From the NCBI GenBank assembly GCA_015067385.1, contig SVMP01000047.1, forward strand, positions 1 through 13,248: a DNA stretch of 13,248 nt. Direction: 5' to 3'. A model generated the notes under the pieces. That model was not told where the DNA came from and ran no database searches. It was given only the letters and a program-made list of their open reading frames with translations. This document shows, piece after piece, positions 6,219 through 11,967 of this stretch. This DNA is from Oscillospiraceae bacterium. Lineage in GTDB: Bacteria > Bacillota > Clostridia > Oscillospirales > UBA644. The position numbers and the translations under genes are program-made. The stretch's first letter is position 1. Each line of letters opens with the position of its first letter.

Positions 6219-7475
6219 ATGTTCGATGATAACAAACAGGCTCTTCCCATCTCAGGAAACGCAATCGTAGGTCAGTCGGGAGGTCCGACTGCGGCAATAA
6301 ACGCAACTCTTTCGGGCGTTATCAAGGGCCTTCGCAAATGCGAAAACATAAAACGTGTTTACGGTATGAAAAACGGCATTGAAGGTCTTATCAACGGCAA
6401 TGTTGTCGATCTTGCGAGCGCTGTTACGACCGAAGAAGACTATTACGCCCTCGAATGTACTCCTGCGGCGGCTCTCGGCTCATGCAGAAAAAAGCTCCCC
6501 TCAGACCTTAACGACCCTATTTATCCGAAAATTTTTGAAATATTCCGCCAATATGATATACGTTATGTTCTTTACATAGGCGGCAACGATTCAATGGACA
6601 CCGCTTCAAAGCTTTCGGCATACGCAAAAGAAGCAAACTATGAAATTTACGTTATGGGTGTTCCGAAAACGATCGACAATGACCTTGTTGTCACCGACCA
6701 TACCCCCGGTTTCGGCTCTGCCATCAAATATATCGCAACGACCGTTGAAGAGATCGCGCGTGACTGCTCGATCTATGCCGTTCAGGCGGTAACTATCGTT
6801 GAGATAATGGGACGTGACGCAGGCTGGCTTGCGGCAGGTGCGGCGCTTCCGAGACTTTCGGGACAGGCTTGCGCAGACCTCGTTTACGTTGCCGAAACGG
6901 AATTCGATTTTGACGAATTTATCGAAGACGTTAAAAAAGAGCTCGAAAAGAAGCCGAATGTCGTAATCGCAGTCTCCGAAGGCATCAAAACAAAGGACGG
7001 AAAGTACGTCGGAGAAAGCGAACAGAGCGGTTCCGTCGATATTTTCGGGCATAAATACCTCGCAGGTGCGGCAAGAGTTCTCGAATCGTGCATCAGAGCG
7101 AAGATAGGCTGTAAATGCCGTTCGATCGAAATGAGCCTTCCGCAGAGATGCGCAGGTCACTGCCTGTCAAAAACCGATATCGAGGAGAGCGTTCTCGTCG
7201 GTGCAAGCTGTGCAAAACATGTAGCCGCAGGCAATTCGGGCGATTTCGCTTTCTTTATCCGTGACAACAACGCCGACGGCAGTTATTCCGTCTCCGTTGG
7301 CTTCTGCCCCGTTTCAAGGATCGCAAATCAGATCAAAAGAATTCCTGCAGAATATATCAACGAGCGTGGAAACAACGTCACCGACGAGCTTCTTCACTAT
7401 CTTCAGCCCCTCATTCTCGGCGAAGTCCAGATCCCGATGAAAAACGGTCTGCCCGTGCATTTTACGATCGACTGA
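6219..7475 (+). CDS. 6-phosphofructokinase, probably pyrophosphate-dependent
   Basis: A 418-residue PFK-family enzyme that phosphorylates fructose 6-phosphate at C1 in glycolysis. Motifs: GQSGGPTAAINATL (18-31) for the phosphoryl donor, GGNDSMDT (121-128), PKTIDND (149-155) with catalytic aspartate D153, GRDAGWLA (198-205), and SEGIK (253-257). The donor site has Asp at the position (D124) and Lys at the position (K150) that are Gly in ATP-dependent PFK, the accepted signature of PPi use; the reaction would then be reversible. Length fits the roughly 400-residue clostridial PPi-PFK group rather than 320-residue ATP-PFK. Residue 123 is Asn where the motif is more often Asp. AGGAGG ends 8 bases before the ATG and overlaps the end of the upstream gene, which stops 3 bases earlier. 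The gene closes the left operon. Confidence 0.92.
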   Translation: MFDDNKQALPISGNAIVGQSGGPTAAINATLSGVIKGLRKCENIKRVYGMKNGIEGLINGNVVDLASAVTTEEDYYALECTPAAALGSCRKKLPSDLNDPIYPKIFEIFRQYDIRYVLYIGGNDSMDTASKLSAYAKEANYEIYVMGVPKTIDNDLVVTDHTPGFGSAIKYIATTVEEIARDCSIYAVQAVTIVEIMGRDAGWLAAGAALPRLSGQACADLVYVAETEFDFDEFIEDVKKELEKKPNVVIAVSEGIKTKDGKYVGESEQSGSVDIFGHKYLAGAARVLESCIRAKIGCKCRSIEMSLPQRCAGHCLSKTDIEESVLVGASCAKHVAAGNSGDFAFFIRDNNADGSYSVSVGFCPVSRIANQIKRIPAEYINERGNNVTDELLHYLQPLILGEVQIPMKNGLPVHFTID

Positions 7476-7484
7476 TCGTAAAAT
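7459..7484 (+). other. Perfect 11-bp hairpin spanning the phosphofructokinase stop codon
   Basis: ATTTTACGATC (7459-7469), loop GACT, GATCGTAAAAT (7474-7484). The stop codon TGA (7473-7475) straddles the loop and the start of the 3' arm. No U-run follows, so it is not a standard intrinsic terminator. It leads directly into array B. It could protect the mRNA 3' end or act in termination or decay; this is inference. Confidence 0.7.
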
Positions 7485-7486
7485 AC

Positions 7487-7553
7487 AGCTAAATTCGGCA
7501 AAGCCGAGCTAAATTGTGCTTCGCACAGCTAAATTTTTCTTACGAAAAGCTAA
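7487..7553 (+). repeat. Array B: constant 9-mer AGCTAAATT alternating with variable mini-palindromes
   Basis: AGCTAAATT is repeated exactly at 7487-7495, 7507-7515 and 7527-7535 (period 20), with a final partial AGCTAA at 7548-7553. Between the copies sit three different palindromes: CGGC-AAA-GCCG (7496-7506), GTGC-TTC-GCAC (7516-7526) and TTTC-TTAC-GAAA (7536-7547). The stems differ completely in sequence but are all 4 bp with 3-4 base loops. The tract begins 11 bases after the phosphofructokinase stop codon. It encodes nothing evident, and a 60-codon frame running through it has no ribosome binding site or familiar product. Confidence 0.88.
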
Positions 7554-7557
7554 CGGT

Positions 7558-7598
7558 CAGCACCCATTTGAGCATTAAAAACGCTCAAATGGGTGCTG
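7558..7598 (+). terminator. Strong 16-bp hairpin, possible operon terminator
   Basis: CAGCACCCATTTGAGC (7558-7573) pairs perfectly with GCTCAAATGGGTGCTG (7583-7598) around a 9-base loop ATTAAAAAC. It is the most stable stem after the phosphofructokinase gene and so a candidate end of the left operon. The following bases are CCTTGTTG, not a proper U-tract, so it may act as a processing or 3'-stability element rather than as an intrinsic terminator. Confidence 0.5.
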
Positions 7599-7663
7599 CC
7601 TTGTTGAAAAATTATCCTACCTGTTCTCAACATAAGAGAGAGATCTATTCAACTAACAGTCGC

Positions 7664-7692
7664 TTGAAAACAGACAGAAAATATGATATAAT
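7664..7692 (+). promoter_or_regulatory. Near-consensus sigma-A promoter with extended -10
   Basis: TTGAAA (7664-7669), 17-base spacer, TATAAT (7687-7692), with TG at 7684-7685 giving a TGnTATAAT extended -10. Transcription would start near 7699 and run right, into the convergent region and towards a terminator ending at about 7805. No protein gene lies on this strand downstream before the oppositely oriented glyQS. Confidence 0.65.
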
Positions 7693-7698
7693 TTAACT

Positions 7699-7805
7699 GT
7701 AAAAAAACCGTATTAAACTCTGATTTGCCTATTTCACTCCTTTTAGATTTCAAAAAAACAGCACCCTTTTTGACAGTTTTACTGCCCGAAAGAGTGCTGT
7801 TTTTA
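7699..7805 (+). ncRNA. Candidate small RNA between convergent operons
   Basis: The stretch between the promoter at 7664-7692 and the terminator hairpin ending at about 7804 would give a transcript of roughly 107 bases. It contains no ATG with a ribosome binding site, so it is probably non-coding. The 5' two thirds appear weakly structured and U/C-rich, including CTCCTTTT (7737-7744), which resembles anti-Shine-Dalgarno sequence; the 3' end is the terminator hairpin. It does not match any RNA family I can recognise (too short for 6S, no tRNA or riboswitch features). Prediction only. Confidence 0.4.
7754..7804. terminator. Bidirectional intrinsic terminator
   Basis: AAAAACAGCAC (7754-7764) pairs with GTGCTGTTTTT (7794-7804), enclosing an inner hairpin CAGT-TTT-ACTG (7774-7784). 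On the + strand the GC stem is followed by a T run (7800-7804); on the - strand the complement of 7752-7758 gives a seven-base T run. It can therefore end the candidate small RNA from the left and read-through from glyQS from the right. Confidence 0.75.
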
Positions 7806-7860
7806 TAGTATAAATTTTACTGATTTCAAAGAAAAAACAAAATCATATAATTATATTATA

Positions 7861-7910
7861 TAATAAAGCTCAAAACGCTTTGCACTTTGCAAAGCGTTTT
7901 GTATTTATTA
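7861..7910. terminator. Long hairpin with AT arms, probable terminator of the gyrBA-glyQS unit
   Basis: CAAAACGCTTTGCA (7871-7884) pairs perfectly with TGCAAAGCGTTTTG (7888-7901) around loop CTT. It is extended outside a small internal loop by TAATAAA (7861-7867) with TTTATTA (7904-7910), about 21 bp in total. On the - strand it lies 27 bases past the glyQS stop and is followed by very AT-rich sequence, but without a clean U-tract; the terminator at 7754-7804 is a backup. Confidence 0.5.
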
Positions 7911-7934
7911 GCTTGCCGTTAGGCAAATTCAGCT
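7907..7934 (-). repeat. Single unit of the array B family, opposite strand
   Basis: Read on the - strand this is AGCTGAATT (7934-7926), palindrome TGCC-TAAC-GGCA (7925-7914), then AGCTAAT (7913-7907). The constant part differs from the array B 9-mer by one base, and the palindrome has the same 4-bp stem with 4-base loop design but a new sequence. It begins 2 bases beyond the glyQS stop codon, just as array B follows the phosphofructokinase stop. Confidence 0.75.
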
Positions 7935-7936
7935 TA

Positions 7937-9340
7937 TTAGAATTCGAGTTTGCTTTCGATGAATGCCTTGAGGTCTTCGATCTTGATTCTTTCCTGTTTC
8001 ATAGTGTCACGGTCACGAACGGTTACGCAGCCGTCGGTCTCGGAATCGAAGTCGTAAGTGATGCAGAAAGGAGTACCGATCTCGTCGAAACGTCTGTAAC
8101 GCTTACCGATAGAGCCTGCATCGTCGAATTCAACGTTGAAATACTTGGAAAGATCGGCAAAGATCTTTTCAGCACCCTCGTTGAGCTTCTTGGAAAGGGG
8201 AAGAACAGCCGCTTTAACGGGTGCGAGTGCGGGATGGAGATGGAGAACTGTACGTACATCGGGTTTTGCGGGGTCTTCGGAGATGTTTTCTTCATCATAA
8301 GCTTCGCAGAGGAACGCAAGCATAACTCTGTCAGCACCGAGAGACGGCTCGATAACGTAAGGAATATATTTTTCGTTTGCTTCCTGATCGAAATATTCGA
8401 GGTTTTCGCCGGATTCGTTGGTGTGAGATTTGAGGTCGAAGTCGGTTCTGTCCGCAATGCCCCAAAGTTCGCCCCATCCGAACGGGAAGAGGAATTCAAA
8501 GTCGGTCGTAGCTTTGGAATAGTGAGAAAGTTCTTCCTGTTCATGGTCACGGAGACGGAGATTTTCGCTCTTCATGCCGAGATTGAGAAGGAAGTTGTGG
8601 CACTGGGTTCTCCAATAGTTGAACCATTCGAGGTCGGTGCCGGGCTTGCAGAAGAATTCAAGCTCCATCTGTTCAAATTCACGGGTACGGAATGTGAAGT
8701 TACCGGGAGTGATCTCGTTTCTGAAGGATTTACCGATCTGACCTACGCCGAACGGGATCTTCTTACGGGTAGTTCTCTGAATGTTTTTGAAGTTAACAAA
8801 GATACCCTGAGCCGTTTCGGGACGCATATAGATCTCGGTAGAGGAATCTTCGGTAACGCCCTGGAATGTTTTGAACATCATGTTGAACTTACGAATGTCC
8901 GTAAAATCGCTCTTGCCGCAACCGGGGCAGGGAATGTTATGTTCACGGATATATTCGGTCATCTGCTCGTTTGTGAGAGCTTCAACAGTCATCTGAATGC
9001 CGTTTTCAGCGTTCCAGTCTTCGATGAGCTTATCTGCTCTGTGACGCATCTTACATGCTTTGCAGTCGATGAGGGGGTCGTTGAAGTTAACAACGTGACC
9101 GGAAGCTACCCATACACGGGGGTTCATGAGGATAGCGGAGTCAAGACCTACGTTGTAGGGAGATTCCTGAACGAATTTTTTCCACCATGCTTTTTTAACG
9201 TTGTTTTTCATTTCAACGCCGAGAGGACCGTAGTCCCATGCGTTTGCAAGACCGCCGTAGATCTCGGAGCCTGCGTATACGAAGCCTCTGTTTTTACAGA
9301 GAGCAACGATCTTTTCCATTGTCTTTTCGCTGTTGTTCAT
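7937..9340 (-). CDS. glyQS: Glycyl-tRNA synthetase, homodimeric single-chain type
   Basis: A 467-residue class II aminoacyl-tRNA synthetase that charges tRNA-Gly. It is the single-chain alpha2 type, not the alpha/beta GlyQ + GlyS form. Landmarks: an N-terminal segment GFVYAGSEIYGGLANAWDYGPLG (19-41), cysteine pairs CKAC (93-96) and CPGC (138-141) that may bind zinc, RPETAQGIFVNF (173-184), motif 2 FRNEITP...FRTREFEQMELEFF (207-230), motif 3 GADRVMLAF (335-343) and an anticodon-binding domain (about 365-467). GTAAGGA (9356-9350) lies 9 bases before the ATG. An in-frame ATG at residue 8 is less well supported. The gene starts 57 bases after gyrA with no room for a T-box leader, so it is probably expressed from the gyrBA transcript. 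A 493-codon frame on the other strand is a codon-bias shadow. Confidence 0.97.
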   Translation of the reverse strand: MNNSEKTMEKIVALCKNRGFVYAGSEIYGGLANAWDYGPLGVEMKNNVKKAWWKKFVQESPYNVGLDSAILMNPRVWVASGHVVNFNDPLIDCKACKMRHRADKLIEDWNAENGIQMTVEALTNEQMTEYIREHNIPCPGCGKSDFTDIRKFNMMFKTFQGVTEDSSTEIYMRPETAQGIFVNFKNIQRTTRKKIPFGVGQIGKSFRNEITPGNFTFRTREFEQMELEFFCKPGTDLEWFNYWRTQCHNFLLNLGMKSENLRLRDHEQEELSHYSKATTDFEFLFPFGWGELWGIADRTDFDLKSHTNESGENLEYFDQEANEKYIPYVIEPSLGADRVMLAFLCEAYDEENISEDPAKPDVRTVLHLHPALAPVKAAVLPLSKKLNEGAEKIFADLSKYFNVEFDDAGSIGKRYRRFDEIGTPFCITYDFDSETDGCVTVRDRDTMKQERIKIEDLKAFIESKLEF

Positions 9341-9360
9341 CTTTTCAAGTCCTTACTGTG

Positions 9361-9381
9361 AAAATATAGAATTTATATTTT
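9361..9381. other. AT-only hairpin in the gyrA-glyQS spacer
   Basis: AAAATATA (9361-9368) and TATATTTT (9374-9381) form an 8-bp A/T stem in the 57-base spacer. It is too weak for an intrinsic terminator. I find no convincing -35/-10 pair here, so glyQS is most simply read as co-transcribed with gyrA. Confidence 0.4.
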
Positions 9382-9398
9382 GGTTTTTTATATGTTAC

Positions 9399-11954
9399 TT
9401 AATTTTCGGTCGGTTCGATCTCTTCGATAACGATCGTCTCGCCTTCGTTTGTTTCAACGTTCTCTTCGCTTACTTCAACATCTTCGTCTTCCTCCGATGC
9501 ATGAATAACAGCGGTTGCGATAACTTTCGTTTCGCCCTGAATACGCATTACATGAACACCGGACGATGCTCTGCCGTAAACGGGAATATCGGCGATCTTA
9601 ACTCGGATGATTATACCGTCGGAAGAGATTATAACGAGGTCATCGTCTTCTTTTACGCAGCGAACGCCGACAAGAGCACCTGTCTTTTCGCTGATCTTAT
9701 GAACACGGACGCCCTTACCGCCTCTGTTCTGACCGTTGAACTCATCGAATGCGGTGCGTTTGCCGTAGCCGTTTTCCGTAACGGTGACAAGCGTGCTGTC
9801 TTCTTCAACAACTACAGAGCCGACTACCTCTTCGCCCTCGCCGAGCTTGATTACTCTTACGCCGCGTGCCGTTCTGCCGACAACTCGGACATCTTCTTCG
9901 CTGTAACGTATCGCCATGCCGGCGCTTGTTGCAACGATGATATCTTTCTTGCCGTCTGTGAGACGAACGGAGTTAAGGCTGTCGCCCTCGTCAAGCTCAA
10001 CTGCGTTAAGACCCGTCTTTCTGATATTCTTAAAGTCGCTTATTCTGCAACGCTTGGAAATACCGAGCTTCGTTACCATGTTAAAGTAGCCGTCACCCTC
10101 AAGATCACGAAGATGTATCATCGCCGTTACCTTTTCGCCCTCGCCGAGCTGGAGGAGGTTTACGATGTTCATGCCTTTAGCCTGACGTGTCGATTCGGGG
10201 ATCTCATAGCCTTTGAGGCAGTAAACTCTGCCGTTTGACGTGAAGAACATTATCTTATCGTGTGTTGAACATGTAAACATTTCTTCAACAACGTCTTCTT
10301 CTCTCGTCGTGAGCGCGGTAACGCCTCTGCCGCCTCTTCTCTGAACCTTGTAATTATCTTCGGAAAGACGCTTGATATAGCCTCTGTTTGTAAGAGTATA
10401 AACGCACATCTTTTCTTCTATAAGGTCTTCGATATCTATTTCGTTTTCAACATCCTGGATCTCGGTAACTCTGTCGTCGCCGTATTTTTCTTTGATCTCG
10501 GTAAGCTCGTCACGAAGAACACCTATGAGCATCGCTTCGGATGCAAGAAGCTGTTTATAATATTCGATCTTCTTTTCGATCTCTTCATATTCGGCAAGAA
10601 GCTTCTCTTTTTCAAGTCCCTGCAATGCTTTAAGACGCATTTCGAGGATAGCGGATGCCTGAATTTCGGAAAGACCGAATCTTTCCATAAGATTTTCCTT
10701 CGCATCATCGTAGGAATTACGGATGATCTTGATAACCTCGTCAATATTATCCTGCGCGATTATCAAACCTTCGAGCAAATGCGCTCTTTCCTGAGCCTTG
10801 CGAAGATCGTATCTTGTTCTTCTTGTAATGATATCTTTCTGATGCTCGATATATTCATCAAGAATATTTCGAAGAGAAAGGATCCTCGGCTGAGACTGGT
10901 TGTTGACAAGTGCGAGCATATTGACCGCAAAGGTCGTCTGCATCTGTGTCTGAGCAAAAAGCTTGTTCAACACTACCTGAGAATTTGCATCTTTTCTGAT
11001 TTCGATAACGATCCTCATACCGTTTCTGTCGGACTCGTCTCGGATATCGGAAATGCCCTCGATGCGTTTTTCACGTACCTGCTCTGCGATCGTCGCAATA
11101 AGCATACGTTTATTTACCTGATACGGAAGCTCCGTAACGATAATTCTTACTCTGTCTCTGCCGAATTCTTCAAATTCGGTCCTTGCTCTTACAGTGATAT
11201 GTCCTCTGCCCGTCGCATAAGCGGCTCTGATGCCTTTTCTGCCTAAAATTATGCCTTTTGTCGGGAAGTCGGGACCCTGAATACAGCCTAAAAGATCTTC
11301 AAGCGTTGCTTCGGGGTTGTCAAGAACAAGGATAGTGGCGTCAATAACTTCTCTTAAATTGTGAGGAGGTATATTTGTCGCCATACCTACTGCGATACCG
11401 GACGAACCGTTAACAAGAAGGTTCGGGAAACGGCTGGGAAGAACACGGGGTTCTTTTCTCGTTTCGTCAAAGTTGGGGTCCCAGTCAACCGTCTCTTTTT
11501 CAATGTCAGCGAGCATTTCGTCTGCAATTCTGCTCATTCTCGCTTCTGTATAACGGTACGCTGCAGGCGGGTCGCCGTCCACGGAACCGAAGTTACCGTG
11601 ACCGTCGATAAGCGGATATCTCATTGAGAAATCCTGTGCAAGACGTACAAGTGCATCGTAAACCGATGAGTCGCCGTGCGGATGATATCTACCGAGAACG
11701 TCACCGACTGCCGTTGCGCACTTACGGAAAGGCTTGTCTCTCGTCAGTCCGTCCTCATACATTGCATATAAAATTCTTCTGTGAACGGGTTTGAGACCGT
11801 CACGTACATCAGGCAACGCACGTCCTACTATAACGGACATCGCATACTCGATATAACTCTGTTTCATTTCCTGAACAAGCTCGGTAGAGGTTATGACTTG
11901 GTCCGGAAATAATATATCTTCGGGTTTGTAATCTACATTTTTTCTTTTTGCCAC
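9399..11954 (-). CDS. gyrA: DNA gyrase subunit A
   Basis: An 851-residue breakage-reunion subunit of DNA gyrase, which with GyrB introduces negative supercoils. Winged-helix region: RYHPHGDSSVYDALVRLAQDFS (89-110) followed by AAYRYTEAR, whose Y135 is the catalytic tyrosine. The two main quinolone-resistance positions carry the susceptible-type residues S96 and D100 (E. coli S83 and D87). The GyrA box QRRGGRG (538-544) separates gyrase from topoisomerase IV ParC; a second similar NRGGKG occurs at 743-748 in the C-terminal beta-pinwheel. The last 33 residues (from about 819) are a strongly acidic tail. The start codon is GTG (11954-11952), with AAGAGG 9 bases upstream overlapping the gyrB stop codon. 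The gene lies 13 bases after gyrB, the classical order. Confidence 0.98.
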   Translation of the reverse strand: MAKRKNVDYKPEDILFPDQVITSTELVQEMKQSYIEYAMSVIVGRALPDVRDGLKPVHRRILYAMYEDGLTRDKPFRKCATAVGDVLGRYHPHGDSSVYDALVRLAQDFSMRYPLIDGHGNFGSVDGDPPAAYRYTEARMSRIADEMLADIEKETVDWDPNFDETRKEPRVLPSRFPNLLVNGSSGIAVGMATNIPPHNLREVIDATILVLDNPEATLEDLLGCIQGPDFPTKGIILGRKGIRAAYATGRGHITVRARTEFEEFGRDRVRIIVTELPYQVNKRMLIATIAEQVREKRIEGISDIRDESDRNGMRIVIEIRKDANSQVVLNKLFAQTQMQTTFAVNMLALVNNQSQPRILSLRNILDEYIEHQKDIITRRTRYDLRKAQERAHLLEGLIIAQDNIDEVIKIIRNSYDDAKENLMERFGLSEIQASAILEMRLKALQGLEKEKLLAEYEEIEKKIEYYKQLLASEAMLIGVLRDELTEIKEKYGDDRVTEIQDVENEIDIEDLIEEKMCVYTLTNRGYIKRLSEDNYKVQRRGGRGVTALTTREEDVVEEMFTCSTHDKIMFFTSNGRVYCLKGYEIPESTRQAKGMNIVNLLQLGEGEKVTAMIHLRDLEGDGYFNMVTKLGISKRCRISDFKNIRKTGLNAVELDEGDSLNSVRLTDGKKDIIVATSAGMAIRYSEEDVRVVGRTARGVRVIKLGEGEEVVGSVVVEEDSTLVTVTENGYGKRTAFDEFNGQNRGGKGVRVHKISEKTGALVGVRCVKEDDDLVIISSDGIIIRVKIADIPVYGRASSGVHVMRIQGETKVIATAVIHASEEDEDVEVSEENVETNEGETIVIEEIEPTEN

Positions 11955-11967
11955 AACAACTTACCTC

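Noticed and set aside
7487..7553. CRISPR array
   Set aside because: Repeats are only 9 bases, the intervening pieces are 11-12 base palindromes rather than unique 30-40 base spacers, and no cas genes are nearby.
7514..7696. 60-codon open frame after the phosphofructokinase gene
   Set aside because: It passes through array B and the 16-bp hairpin, lacks a ribosome binding site and has no plausible product.
7840..7866. Promoter in the AT-rich run with several TATAAT-like strings
   Set aside because: No acceptable -35 box at 16-18 bases on either strand; the sequence is simple AT repetition next to a hairpin.
7880..9361. 493-codon open frame on the + strand opposite glyQS
   Set aside because: It lies antisense over a gene with full class II synthetase motifs; its product is low-complexity F/V/E-rich with no domain, and it has no ribosome binding site. 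Codon bias of glyQS explains the absence of stops.
9341..9398. T-box or glycine riboswitch leader before glyQS
   Set aside because: The spacer is 57-58 bases, far too short, and lacks specifier/T-box sequences.
9333..10238. 301-codon open frame on the + strand opposite the gyrA 3' end
   Set aside because: Antisense shadow of the GyrA C-terminal domain, without start signals or a recognisable product.
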